From: CAWGXG01 sp963826505
Lineage (GTDB): Bacteria > Chloroflexota > Anaerolineae > Aggregatilineales > Aggregatilineaceae
Reading direction: 5' to 3'
Assembly (NCBI GenBank): GCA_963826505.1
Contig: CAWGXG010000007.1
Location: forward strand, 744,001-808,000
DNA: 64,000 nt
Part shown: positions 51,896 through 61,747 of the stretch, piece by piece
How the letters are laid out: every line of letters starts with the position of its first letter
How positions within the stretch are numbered: position 1 is the first letter of the stretch
The notes under the pieces: model-generated
The model's database searches: none
The model's input: only the letters and a program-made list of their open reading frames with translations
Told to the model about the DNA's origin: nothing
Translations under genes and position numbers: made by a program

Positions 51896-54338
51896 ATGAT
51901 CCAGAGACGCTACCGGCAGTTTATCGAGTCACAGCGCGCCGGACTTGGCGCGGGGTTCGTTGCTGGTCTGGTCAGTCTGTTCCTGATCTTGATCGGCATT
52001 CCTATTAATATTCCCAGCCTGGGACTGTTTTCTGTTCTTTTGGTGGTCTTCATCTTCGGTACGACGCTGGCCCGCAAACTGCACGAGGAGAGCCTGGCCA
52101 CACTGCTGAAAAACGCCCTGACGATGGGCGTTGTCGCCGCGCTCATGATCTTCCTGTTTATGTCATTGATCAACCGCTGGCAGGCGGATGGCGTCGACGT
52201 CAAAGAATATCTTGACGCGGTCAATGCCAACACCATGAGCACGTTTTCCGGCGTGCCCGCGTCAGAACTGTTCGCCAATCCATCGCGCGACCTGATCACA
52301 GGCGAATATCCCGAAGGCGCGGTGCTGCGTACCAACCCCATGCGCCTGTCCTTTGACAAAGACACCGGCTTGATATTCCAGCTTGGCCTGACTGGTTCGC
52401 CCTGGTTCAAGATTAACCTGATCATCGGCGGATTTTACGGGTTCATGCTGGTCCTGATTGCGATCGGATTGGGCGGTGCCCTGATCACGCGTGGCGCGAT
52501 CCAGGTTGAGCTGGGCCGCCGCTATCGCACACAGGTCGCTGGCCCCATCAGCGCCAATCCGATCTCGCATTGGTTTGTGCTGCTGCTGCCGCATACTGGC
52601 TTTTGTCGTATTCTGGCTGACAGTCGGGCACGGTATTCGCAATGCCAGCGGCGATTTCAGCTCGGTTAACCCGGTCATCGCGTTGGGGAGCAGTGCCGAA
52701 ACGATCCAGCTTCTGCTTGCATTTGGGATCGTGCTGTTCGGCCTGGTGGCCATGCGCGCGACTCAACCCAACGACTGGAATCTCTCCTACACCATGCGCC
52801 TGGCGCTGGTGGGCGTCGCGATTGGCCTGCTGACAGTGGCAGCCATCTATCGCATTTCGGCCAGCGAGTCCTACTTCATCGCGACCTCGCGCGCACGGGG
52901 AGGCAGCGAAACGCTCAGCATTCTGGCGACGGTGTTGGTCGCCGGGGTGTTGCTGGTGCAAAACGCGCTGGCACTGCGCCAACCGGGGCACCTGGAAACC
53001 CAGTTTGCCGCGAGTACGGCCTTGCTGATCATCATGCTGATGCCGATGCACCTCAACCGCTACCAAAACGACGTGATGACCCAGGTGGGGATCAATGTGC
53101 TGCTCGGCCTGGGATTGAATATCGTCGTGGGATACGCGGGTCTGCTGGATTTGGGTTACGTGGCGTTCTTCGCGCTGGGAGCCTACTCCTACGCGTTCCT
53201 GTCTTCCAACCAGGAAGAATTCGACTCCAAGGGCAACCTGGTCGGCATGAAGTTCGCTGGCAACGACGACATGGTGATCAAGCTGGCTGGGTGGGTGACG
53301 ATCACGGCGATTGTCACAGCGATAGTCGTAGCCGTTGGCCTGTACCTGTGGCGGCGGCGGGGTGGGAATGTCGCGCCGGTGTCTGGCGGCGGACGCTTTG
53401 CCCAGATGGGACGGTCGCGGCGCGACGTGGCCAAGTCGGGCCCGATCCGGCCCACGTTGATCAAATTGCCTGAGCGGCCCACGATGGGTGTCACCATCCT
53501 GCTGACCGCGATCGCGATCACCGTCAGCCTGGTGGTGACCGCTATCCTGCAAGGGACCGGGGCGTTCGATCGCCTGTTTAGCCACGCGTCGCCGTTCCTG
53601 ATGGGTCTGGCCGTGGGCCTGATCGTGTCCGGGCTGGCGGGGATCGCGCTGGGTATTCCGGTGCTGCGGCTGCGTGGCGACTACCTCGCGATCGTGACGC
53701 TCGGTTTTGGGGAGATTATCCGGCTGTTGTTCAACAATCTGCGCGACTATACCGGCGGGCCGAAAGGCGTGCTGCAAATTCCCCGCCCGCTGCCCGAGAA
53801 TGCCTCCGGCGCGGTGACGTATCTCTCGCTGGTCTATCTGGTGTTCATCGGCGCAGGGCTGGTCGCGTTTTTCTCGGCGCGGCTGAAGTCGTCGCGCATG
53901 GGGCGCTCGTGGACCGCCATGCGCAGTGATGAAGACATCGCGCAGTCGATGGGTATCCATCTGGTACAGTCCAAGCTGACGGCCTTTGCCATCGGAGCGG
54001 CGTTCGCCGGGATCGGCGGTGTGTTGTTCGCGGCCCGCCAACGCAACATCTTCCCTAACGACTTCCAGCTTGACGTCTCGATCGAAGTCCTTAGCCTGGT
54101 GATCATCGGCGGGATGGGTAGCATTCCGGGCGTGATCATGGGCGCGGTGGTTCTGATCGGCGTTCCCGAAGTGTTGCGCGATCTGTCCACCTATCGCATC
54201 TTGGTCTTTGGCGCGCTGCTGATCGTGATGGTGATCGTCCGGCCCGAAGGGTTGCTGCCCGCGCCGATGGCGCAGCTTCAGTCCAAAGCACGCGCACTAG
54301 CCCAATCGTGGAAGCCCGACCAGCAAGGAGGGGACTAA
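51896..54338 (+). CDS. livM: Branched-chain amino-acid-type ABC permease LivM, greatly extended, one frameshift
   Basis: About 813 residues when joined. It starts 3 nt after livH. An extra base at 52591-52592 (CCGCATACTGG) shifts the frame inside a membrane helix. Residues from about 370 on are LivM (GINVLLGLGLNIVVGYAGLLDLGYVAFFALGAY, IPVLRLRGDYLAIVTLGFGEIIRLL, AMRSDEDIAQSMGI, IIGGMGSIPGVIMG), with an insertion of about 130 residues containing an Arg-rich loop. The first 370 residues add about eight hydrophobic segments. LivM is usually 300-430 residues. Confidence 0.87.
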
Positions 54339-54343
54339 CGGCC

Positions 54344-55159
54344 ATGAGCGATCATATATCTACTGCTCCGGTCCTGGAAGTCACCAATATGACCAAGCGC
54401 TTCGGCGGTTTAACCGCCGTGGGCGACCTGGATCTGACGATTGAGCGCAATCAGATCGCGAGCGTGATCGGCCCTAACGGTGCTGGTAAAACGACCGCCT
54501 TTAACTGCATCACCGGCTTCTACACGCCCGAAGAAGGCGAGATCCGCTTCTTAGGCCACCAGATTCAGGGCCTCCGCCCCGATCAGATCACCGCCAGAGG
54601 CATCGCGCGCACCTACCAGAATATCCACCTGTTCCGGGGCATGACCGTCCTTGAAAACGTGATGGTGGGCATTCATACCAATCTGCGCGCCGGGCCATTG
54701 GGGGCGCTGATTCGCCCGCCGATGAATGTCCTGGAAGAAGACGCTGTGCTGGCGAAAGCCTACGAAACGTTGGATTTCGTGGAGCTGGCGGAGTTCTCCG
54801 ACACGCTGGCGACCAATCTGGCCTATGGCAGCCAGCGCCGCCTGGAGATTGCCCGCGCGTTGGCCAGCGATCCGACGCTGCTGCTGCTCGACGAACCCAC
54901 GGCAGGCATGAATCCGCAAGAAACCGAGGCGACGATGAACTTTATCCGCCGCTTGCGTGACGAACGCGATCTCACCGTGTTATTAATTGAACACGACATG
55001 AGCGTCGTAATGAGCATCTCCGACCAGGTGACCGTGCTCGACTACGGTCGCAAAATCTCGGAGGGCACCCCGACCCACGTTCAGCGCGATCCGCTGGTGA
55101 TCGAGGCGTACCTGGGCACATCAGCCGACGAAATAGACAAAGATTTCCTGGACGCATAA
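54344..55159 (+). CDS. livG: Branched-chain amino-acid-type ABC ATPase LivG
   Basis: 271 residues from ATG 54344 with AAGGAGGGGACTAACGGCC before it. Walker A is GPNGAGKTTAFN, the LivG-type signature is YGSQRRLEIARALA, Walker B is TLLLLDEPTAGMNPQE and the switch His is in LIEHDMSVVM. RTYQNIHLFRGMTVLENVMVG is the Q-loop region typical of LivG. It begins 6 nt after livM. Confidence 0.93.
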   Translation: MSDHISTAPVLEVTNMTKRFGGLTAVGDLDLTIERNQIASVIGPNGAGKTTAFNCITGFYTPEEGEIRFLGHQIQGLRPDQITARGIARTYQNIHLFRGMTVLENVMVGIHTNLRAGPLGALIRPPMNVLEEDAVLAKAYETLDFVELAEFSDTLATNLAYGSQRRLEIARALASDPTLLLLDEPTAGMNPQETEATMNFIRRLRDERDLTVLLIEHDMSVVMSISDQVTVLDYGRKISEGTPTHVQRDPLVIEAYLGTSADEIDKDFLDA

Positions 55160-55185
55160 CGCGCGCACCAGAGGGGACGGCGAGC

Positions 55186-55899
55186 ATGGCGCTGCTAGAA
55201 GTCGAAAACCTGCATACCCATTATGGCAAGATTCACGCCCTCAAGGGCATCTCGCTCACGGTGGAAGAAGGTGAGATCGTTACCTTGATCGGCGGTAACG
55301 GCGCGGGCAAAACAACCACGCTGAACACGATCTGCGGCATCGTGCGCGCCTCGTCTGGGCGCGTGCTATTGGCCGACCACGAGATCACGACCCTGGCCCC
55401 GCACCTGATCGTTGAGCGCGGTGTGGTGCAGTCACCGGAAGGGCGCAAGATTTTCCAGCGGTTGACCGTGATGGAAAATCTTGAGATGGGCGCGTATTCT
55501 CGCCGCGATACGCACGAGATCGCGCGCGATCTGGAATTCGTGTTCAATACCTTCCCCCGCCTGAAAGAACGGCAAAGACAGCTTGGCGGCACGCTCTCCG
55601 GTGGCGAACAGCAGATGCTGGCGATCGGGCGTGCGCTGATGGGCCACCCGCGGGTGCTGTTGCTCGATGAACCGTCGATGGGGTTGGCTCCGCTGCTCGT
55701 GCGCGATATTTTCCGCATCATCAAATATCTGAACGAGCACGAGACGACGATTCTGCTGGTCGAGCAAAACGCTCTGATGGCGCTGGCGGTGGCGCATCGC
55801 GGCTATGTGCTCCAAACAGGCACCATCACACTATCGGACGAAGCCTCGGCGCTGCGCGAAAACGAGATGGTCCGCGCGGCCTACCTGGGCGAGCACTGA
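55186..55899 (+). CDS. livF: Branched-chain amino-acid-type ABC ATPase LivF
   Basis: 237 residues. Walker A is GGNGAGKTTTLN, signature LSGGEQQMLAIGRALM, Walker B VLLLDEPSMGLAP, switch LVEQNALMALAVAHRGYVLQTG. It is the second of the two ATPases that form the LivF/LivG heterodimer under LivH/LivM. GAGGGGACGGCGAGC precedes the ATG. The lipoprotein gene follows closely and may share the transcript. Confidence 0.94.
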   Translation: MALLEVENLHTHYGKIHALKGISLTVEEGEIVTLIGGNGAGKTTTLNTICGIVRASSGRVLLADHEITTLAPHLIVERGVVQSPEGRKIFQRLTVMENLEMGAYSRRDTHEIARDLEFVFNTFPRLKERQRQLGGTLSGGEQQMLAIGRALMGHPRVLLLDEPSMGLAPLLVRDIFRIIKYLNEHETTILLVEQNALMALAVAHRGYVLQTGTITLSDEASALRENEMVRAAYLGEH

Positions 55900-55935
55900 C
55901 ACCGGGCGCGGCTGATACGAGGGAAGGGGTAGGCA

Positions 55936-56460
55936 GTGAAACGAGCGAGTCTGATTGTGTTAGTCGTTCTGATCGCGGTCGCGGCCCTGGGACTGTCGGC
56001 CTGTGGCCCCAGCCCAAAGGCGCGCGCGGATGAGTTTGTGAAATATATCCCTGCCACGATCGGGGATTGGGAGCGCAACGACAAAGCCACCGTGCGGCTG
56101 CTCAACAGTACCGTGAGCAGCAAAGGCCACGTCACGATGATCTACGAAGGCCCAGACGATGCGATCGCTTATATGGTCGTAGAGGCGCATCCCAGCGTGG
56201 ACGCGGCCGAAGTGGCGCTCACGTCGCGCATCCGCGAGCTGCTGCTGCAGGGCCTGACCACGGAGAAGAATCGCGCGGCGGGCAAAGCGACCGCTGATGT
56301 CGTGCAAAACGGGCGTTTCCGTTACGCGCTGTTTCAGGAAGACGAAGTCGTCGTGGAGATCGATGCGATCGCCGCCGATGAGGATCACCTGACCAGCGAT
56401 GATGCGTTCGAGTCTCTGCTGACGGCGGCGCGCGTGGCCTACGCCAAGATCGCGGAGTAA
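55936..56460 (+). CDS. Hypothetical lipoprotein
   Basis: 174 residues from GTG 55936, after GGGAAGGGGTAGGCA. The signal peptide has a lipobox ALGLSACG with the Cys at residue 23, the substrate site for Lgt encoded in this window. The mature part (DEFVKYIPATIGDWERNDKATVRLLNSTVSSKGHVTMIYEGPD) has no family I recognise. Its place 36 nt after livF suggests it is co-transcribed with the transporter. Confidence 0.7.
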   Translation: MKRASLIVLVVLIAVAALGLSACGPSPKARADEFVKYIPATIGDWERNDKATVRLLNSTVSSKGHVTMIYEGPDDAIAYMVVEAHPSVDAAEVALTSRIRELLLQGLTTEKNRAAGKATADVVQNGRFRYALFQEDEVVVEIDAIAADEDHLTSDDAFESLLTAARVAYAKIAE

Positions 56461-56499
56461 TAACCCGCACTGGGCGGTTCTACAGTCCAAAAAACACTA

Positions 56500-56532
56500 G
56501 AGGGCGTTGGGACATTCCGCGCCCTCTTTTTT
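56500..56532. terminator. Bidirectional Rho-independent terminator
   Basis: Stem GAGGGCG / CGCCCTC with a 13-nt loop. The plus strand continues with TTTTTT; the minus strand after the stem has TAGTGTTTTTT. It ends the rightward liv/lipoprotein transcript and the leftward oxidoreductase gene. Confidence 0.8.
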
Positions 56533-56535
56533 CGT

Positions 56536-57510
56536 TTAGTTTTCCGCCAGCATACGCTCCATGACACGGCTGGTCCGCGCGGCGGTTTCGCCCGTGCTGG
56601 CACAGACACCCTCGCCGTTGAGCGCATTCACGATGCTTTGTATGAGCGGCTGCTGGATATGCGGCGGGTTGTCGATCGCGAACTCCGTTACCGTATCGCC
56701 CACCGTCAGCACGACCGGCGACGCGGCGAACGTGGCATACGTGATTTTGCCGCGCGTCCCGATGATCTCGGTGTGATCTTCATCGCGCCCGGCGGTGAAA
56801 CACCACGTCCCCACACCCTGCGCGCCCGACTCAAACACAAAACTGCCGGTGACGATGTCCTCGGCGGGATACAGCCCGCCCTGATGTCCCGCAAAGCCGC
56901 TGACCTCACGGATCGGTCCCAGAGCGAAGTCGAGAAAGTCCAGCATGTGACTGCCCACGTCCACAAACAAGCCGCCCCCGGCAATCTCCGGAATGACGCG
57001 CCAGGGAAGATGCGCGGAGTCCTGGTAAGCGGGGCGGACGGTTTGCAGGAGCGATACGTTCACGGCGCGCACCTCCCCAATCACGCCGGAATCAAGTAGC
57101 TCTTTGATCTTCAAGAAACGCGGCAGCGCGCGCCGGTAGTAGGCGACGAACAGCGGCACGCCTGCGGCCGCACAGGCGGCGATCATCGTCTGGCATTCGG
57201 CATGGGTGCGCGCCATCGGCTTTTCGACATAGACCGGCTTCCCGGCCCGCGCTACCGCCAGCGTATAGCCCTGGTGGACGTGGGGCGGCGTGGCGATATA
57301 CACCGCGTCAACTTCGGGATCATCGATCAGCGCCTGCGCGTCGTCGGTCCATTTGGCGACGCCGTGCCGCTGCGCATAATCGGCGGCGAGCGCTCCGTCG
57401 CGGCGCATGACGGCGACCAGCGCAGAATGGCGCGCCTGCTGAAAGGCGGGGCCGCTCTTGACCTCGGTCACGTTGCCTACCCCGATAATGCCCCAGCGAA
57501 TGGTTTTCAT
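56536..57510 (-). CDS. Gfo/Idh/MocA-family oxidoreductase
   Basis: 324 residues from ATG 57510 after AAAGGACACACT. The Rossmann start IRWGIIGVGNVTEV, AVYIATPPHVHQGYTLAVARAGKPVYVEKPMA (EKP motif with catalytic Lys) and the C-terminal sheet (LFVDVGSHMLDFLDFALGPI with Asp/His) match NAD(P)-dependent sugar or cyclitol dehydrogenases. Substrate is unknown. Monocistronic. Confidence 0.9.
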   Translation of the reverse strand: MKTIRWGIIGVGNVTEVKSGPAFQQARHSALVAVMRRDGALAADYAQRHGVAKWTDDAQALIDDPEVDAVYIATPPHVHQGYTLAVARAGKPVYVEKPMARTHAECQTMIAACAAAGVPLFVAYYRRALPRFLKIKELLDSGVIGEVRAVNVSLLQTVRPAYQDSAHLPWRVIPEIAGGGLFVDVGSHMLDFLDFALGPIREVSGFAGHQGGLYPAEDIVTGSFVFESGAQGVGTWCFTAGRDEDHTEIIGTRGKITYATFAASPVVLTVGDTVTEFAIDNPPHIQQPLIQSIVNALNGEGVCASTGETAARTSRVMERMLAEN

Positions 57511-57735
57511 AGTGTGTCCTTTCATGGTCGCACCGTCTGGTCTGCCGCATTATAGCGTGAAGCTGTCTTTGGCGGCACGTGGAGGACGAGCCAGGTCAGC
57601 GCTACCTGCAAAGATTAGAGATTGCTGAACAACGGGTAAAAGGACTTGTAAAAACTTGTAAACACGCGGTAATATGGCGCTTACTGTGTGCGACCACAGT
57701 CATCGTTCGATTTTAATCGTGTTCGTGAGGCGTAT

Positions 57736-58065
57736 ATGTCAGTCGGAACCACTCAGCAGGCCAGGATCGTCCGGTGGCGCGGGGGCCAACATCCCACTCA
57801 GGAAAAAATCACCCTCCGTCTTAAGGAAGAAGGACTCCGGCCTTATGGGTGGGTCAGTACGCCCAACTTCCGCTATCCCACGCGCAGTCACGGCACGTCC
57901 AAGACCATTTTCTGTGTGCAAGGTTCGCTCGAGGTCACGTTTACCGAGTCGTTACAGCGCGTCACGCTGCGGGCAGGCGACCGCGTCGATGTGCCGCGCC
58001 GCGTGCGTTACAGTGTCATTGTCGGGCCGTCGGGCGCAGAGTGCATCGAGGGTGCTCCGGAATAG
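57736..58065 (+). CDS. Small cupin-like protein
   Basis: 109 residues from ATG 57736 preceded by GTGAGGCGTAT. The pattern RSHGTSKTIFCVQGSLEVTF ... LRAGDRVDVPRRVRYSVIVG is a single cupin, with one clear His in motif 1 and no His in motif 2. Metal binding is therefore doubtful. The function is unknown. A gap of about 225 nt lies upstream, between it and the divergent oxidoreductase gene. Confidence 0.65.
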   Translation: MSVGTTQQARIVRWRGGQHPTQEKITLRLKEEGLRPYGWVSTPNFRYPTRSHGTSKTIFCVQGSLEVTFTESLQRVTLRAGDRVDVPRRVRYSVIVGPSGAECIEGAPE

Positions 58066-58234
58066 GCCCGCGATCATCGAGTTTGCACGCAAACCGCTTT
58101 GGTGTACAGTTTGCAGGGTGAATCATTCTGACTCGCCCTGTTTTTCTTTGGAATACGTGGTATAAACGCGCTCAATGACGGCGGGCTTGTACGCCTGCCG
58201 GTGTGTCCGGTTTACCTAGTAGGAAGGCGATCCC

Positions 58235-58955
58235 ATGCCACGCCTGCCCCGCCGCATCCGACGGCGTGATCACGACCAACCCCTTGCGCCCGAACCCGTA
58301 CCGGAGCCTGAGGATCAGACCGCTGATGAGTATGCGGGCTATATTGATCCGGACCCGGACGTGTATGATAACGCGGGCGATGCCGCGCCGGTTGGCGGAT
58401 ACGACGACACCACTTATGATTCCTACGAGGCTTTCGAATCCTACGAGGAAACGCCGATCGAGCCGTTCGTCCCCGTAGAAGCGGACGCGCCGGACGAACT
58501 GTATAACGCCGACAGTACGGGCGCTGCGCCGGACGAAATGGCCTCACCAGCCCGCCGCCGGTTGCGATTGCCTCGCCTTGCGATCCGGCTGCCGGGGTTG
58601 GGTGTTGAGATTTCGCGCGGTGCCGCTGCTGCTGGCCCTGGCGTTGATCGCGGCGGGCGTCTTCGGGACGCTGCTCAACCTGGGGCAGTTCAGCGGTGAC
58701 ATTGAGACGTGGTGGCCGCTGGCGGTGATCGGCGCGGCAGTGTTATGGATGCTGGTCGCGCTGATCCGGCGGCAGGTGGAGTCGTTCCTGGGGGGATCGG
58801 CGCTGGCGGGCATCGGTGTGAGTTTGCTGTTGAGCACGCAAGATATTGCCTCGTTCCGCGAGACTCTGCTCGGCTTGAGCCTGGTCACGATTGGGTTGGG
58901 GATTGTGATCCGGGGGTTTTTGCTCCGCCAACAAGTGCCGCTCCGCCGTCCGTAA
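58235..58955 (+). CDS. Hypothetical membrane protein with acidic N-terminal region, one frameshift
   Basis: ATG 58235 follows AGGAAGGCGATCCC. The first 110 residues are acidic and rich in Asp, Glu, Pro and Tyr (likely disordered), ending in a basic patch (RRRLRLPRLAIRLPG). An extra base at about 58619 shifts the frame; the +1 frame then gives four hydrophobic segments (PLLLALALIAAGVFGTLLNLG, WWPLAVIGAAVLWMLVALI and two more). Joined length is about 240 residues. The WWPL segment resembles LiaF/DUF5668-type membrane proteins. The role is unknown. Confidence 0.6.
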
Positions 58956-59071
58956 TCTTTCTGTAAGCAGTGTATGGGTTGTGTACAAAACGCCTTGAGA
59001 TAGTTGGGCGTCAAACTATTATGCGGTATAAACTGCATAACAATGGTTGGTGTTTTACCGGAGAACGCGGA

Positions 59072-60826
59072 ATGACTGGTGATGTGACCCTTGGCCTGGC
59101 GTTTATCGCCGGCATAATCTCGTTTATTTCCCCGTGCGTGTTGCCATTGGTCCCCGCCTACGTGGGCTATATGGGCGGGCGCATGACGCAGCAAATCACC
59201 ACGAGCGGGACGGCCCGCAGCGGCGCGCGCCGTCGTTTTGGGACGTTCATGCACGGGGTATTTTTCGTGCTCGGCTTCACCCTGTTTTTTGTAATTTTCG
59301 GCCTGCTGACTACGGCGGCGGTGTCGTCGCTGACCTCGCTCGGCGTCACCGAAGCTGAAGTGCGCGATGGGATTGCGCGCCTGGGCGGCACGGCCGTGAT
59401 CATTTTCGGCTTGCACGTGATGGGTCTGCTCAACCCGGTCTTCACCTGGCTGTACAAGCGCGCTGCCGGGCTGGATCGTAACCCCTATGGCAATATCGTT
59501 TCGATGGCTGCTGGTATCGCGCTGATTGGCGCGATCTACTGGCTGGTCGTCGAGTCGTGGTTCCTGACGCTGGTGGCGGTGCTGCTGCTGGCGCAGGTCT
59601 TCCGCGACGCGCTGAAGGCTGACACCGCGGGCGAGTTCTGGTCGCGCATCATCGCGCGTGTGCAGACAGCGCTCTATGTCGATACGCGCCGCCAAACGCA
59701 GCCCAGCAACCGCTACGGCTATCTCGGCTCGATGTTTATGGGTGTGGTCTTTTCGGCGGGTTGGACACCCTGTATCGGCCCGATCTACGGCGCGGTGCTG
59801 ACGCTGGCCTCGTCGGGCGGCTCCGTGTCGGAAGCGGGCGTCCTGCTGACGGCCTACTCGCTGGGGCTGGGCATTCCATTCTTGCTGACGGCCCTGGCGT
59901 TGGATCAGGCACAGGGCGTATTCCGGCGGCTGCAACGCCGCATGCAGACTATCGAAGCCGTGAGCGGCGCGTTTCTGATCCTGGTGGGCGTGCTGGTCTT
60001 CACCGGGCAGTTGCAGCGCATCTCGAATTTGGGCAGCGCGGACGGCCAGTTCGGCGATCTGTCGCTCAATCTCGAAAACTGCGTGGTAGGAGGGTTTGAA
60101 GGGACCGTGCGCTGGAGCAACGTTCCCGACTGCCTGAGCAGCGGCGTGAAAGAGAATTTCTATCTGGTTGCGTCCAAAGGTACGCTGGCCAGCAGTCCGG
60201 CCATCGAAGGCCTGCCCGGCGGCGGTGAGGGGGTGTCCCCCGGTCCGCAGAGCACCAATACCGGCGGCCTGGACGTCCCGACCCTGGGCAATGTGCCCGA
60301 CCTGGGCAGCAACGCCGCACCCGGAATCGACGTGCCGGAACTGGTCCCTGCCGCGCTTCCGGACGCGAGCGATTCCGCGCAGAATGTCCCCGTGGGGTTG
60401 CACATTGGGCAGCGCGCGCCCGATTTTACCGTGAAGCTGCTGGATGGCCGGACGGTGTCCCTGGACGAGTTTCGCGGCAAACCTGTGTTGATTAATTTCT
60501 GGGCGACGTGGTGCGGCCCTTGCCGCAGCGAAATGCCTGATTTCGAGACGATCTATGATCTGCGCCAGAATGATTTTGTCGTGCTGGCCGTCAACAATAT
60601 GGAACAGGCGGGCACGGTGCAGGATTTCGTCGACGAGCTGGGAATTACCTTCCCGGTGGCGCTCGATGAGGATGGCGCGATCAACGGGAACCTGTATCGC
60701 AGCGCGATCCCTGGATGGCCCACCAGCTTTTTGTTGGACAAAAACGGCGTGATCGCGGCTTACTTCCCTCGTGTAGTGGAGCCTGCTGAACTGCTAGACG
60801 CGCTGGACAGCCTGACGGACAGTTAG
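59072..60826 (+). CDS. CcdA-type thiol transporter fused to a TlpA/ResA-like thioredoxin
   Basis: 584 residues from ATG 59072, which has CGGAGAACGCGGA upstream. The first part (about 1-330) is a CcdA/DsbD-beta-like membrane domain with both redox Cys motifs: FISPCVLPLVPAYVGYMGG and SAGWTPCIGPIYGAVL. A linker of about 110 residues follows. The C-terminal domain (from about 445) is thioredoxin-like: RAPDFTVKLLDGRTVSLDEFRG, active site WATWCGPCRSEMPDFE and GWPTSFLLDKNG. It moves electrons across the membrane to reduce extracytoplasmic thiols, for example in cytochrome c maturation. Confidence 0.9.
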   Translation: MTGDVTLGLAFIAGIISFISPCVLPLVPAYVGYMGGRMTQQITTSGTARSGARRRFGTFMHGVFFVLGFTLFFVIFGLLTTAAVSSLTSLGVTEAEVRDGIARLGGTAVIIFGLHVMGLLNPVFTWLYKRAAGLDRNPYGNIVSMAAGIALIGAIYWLVVESWFLTLVAVLLLAQVFRDALKADTAGEFWSRIIARVQTALYVDTRRQTQPSNRYGYLGSMFMGVVFSAGWTPCIGPIYGAVLTLASSGGSVSEAGVLLTAYSLGLGIPFLLTALALDQAQGVFRRLQRRMQTIEAVSGAFLILVGVLVFTGQLQRISNLGSADGQFGDLSLNLENCVVGGFEGTVRWSNVPDCLSSGVKENFYLVASKGTLASSPAIEGLPGGGEGVSPGPQSTNTGGLDVPTLGNVPDLGSNAAPGIDVPELVPAALPDASDSAQNVPVGLHIGQRAPDFTVKLLDGRTVSLDEFRGKPVLINFWATWCGPCRSEMPDFETIYDLRQNDFVVLAVNNMEQAGTVQDFVDELGITFPVALDEDGAINGNLYRSAIPGWPTSFLLDKNGVIAAYFPRVVEPAELLDALDSLTDS

Positions 60827-60859
60827 CCGTCTCATCCCAGCTTCAACAAGGACCCAGCT

Positions 60860-61630
60860 ATGTCTACGACTTCGCTTTCAGAACTAAATCAGCTTCGGCG
60901 CGCGATTCGAATCAACCGCTGGGTGCTGCGCCTGTCGCGGCACTGGCTGGTGGTCGCCCTATTGTTTTTGGGAGTATACACGGGTCTGTCGTTGACGGCC
61001 CCCGTGCTGATGGAAGCTGGTCTGGATGGACCGGCCAACGTCATCTATACGCTGTATTCCCCGATGTGTCACCAGTTTGCGTTTCGCTCGTGGTTCCTGT
61101 TCGGGGATCAGCTTGCCTACCCGCGCGCCGTGGCCGGGTCCAGCCTGGGATCGTTCGATACCTATGCCGCGCGCGATCCGCATTTTGCCGGAATCGATCT
61201 GTCGACGTGGTCGGTGGACCTGGAGACGTCGGCGCGATCGTTCAAAGGCAACGCGGAGATGGGCTATAAAACGGCGCTGTGCGAGCGCGACGTGGCCATT
61301 TATGGCATGATGTTTCTGGCCGGGCTGCTGTTCAGCCGGGTACGGAACTGGCTGCGCCCGTCGCCGCTGTGGCTGTATCTGATCTTAGGACTGGCCCCGA
61401 TCGGGATCGACGGATTCAGCCAGATGTTCGGGTATCCGCCCTTCAATTTCTGGCCGATGCGCGAGACATTGCCGGGCTACCGGGCGCTGACCGGCGCGTT
61501 GTTTGGCCTGATGAATGTATGGCTGGCCTTCCCCTACCTGGAAAGCTCGATGAAGGAAACCGTCGCGGCGCTGAGCGAGAAACTAGCCCTGGCCGAGCAG
61601 CAGTTGGACCTCCTGGTGTCGGGCGACTAA
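60860..61630 (+). CDS. DUF2085-family membrane protein
   Basis: 256 residues. The DUF2085 pattern is present: CHQFAFRSWFLFGDQLAYPR near the first Cys/His pair, then CERDVAIYGMMFLAGLLF, IDGFSQMFGYP and TGALFGLMNVWLAFPYLESSM. About five hydrophobic segments. The conserved Cys/His residues suggest a metal or haem link, but no function is established. It lies 33 nt after the CcdA-TlpA gene and is probably co-transcribed. Confidence 0.8.
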   Translation: MSTTSLSELNQLRRAIRINRWVLRLSRHWLVVALLFLGVYTGLSLTAPVLMEAGLDGPANVIYTLYSPMCHQFAFRSWFLFGDQLAYPRAVAGSSLGSFDTYAARDPHFAGIDLSTWSVDLETSARSFKGNAEMGYKTALCERDVAIYGMMFLAGLLFSRVRNWLRPSPLWLYLILGLAPIGIDGFSQMFGYPPFNFWPMRETLPGYRALTGALFGLMNVWLAFPYLESSMKETVAALSEKLALAEQQLDLLVSGD

Positions 61631-61694
61631 ACACGCGGAGATTATCGCCACTGGCGCGGAGTGACACAGCGCCCACCTGCATTTTCACCTCAAC

Positions 61695-61726
61695 AAAAAA
61701 GCCCTGGCACATTCGCCAGGGCTTTT
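61695..61726. terminator. Bidirectional Rho-independent terminator
   Basis: AAAAAAGCCCTGGC-ACATTC-GCCAGGGCTTTT: an 8-bp perfect GC stem flanked by an A-run and a T-run. It serves the rightward DUF2085 gene and the leftward TadE-like gene. Confidence 0.9.
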
Positions 61727-61747
61727 GCTATGTTACCGGCCTAGGGC

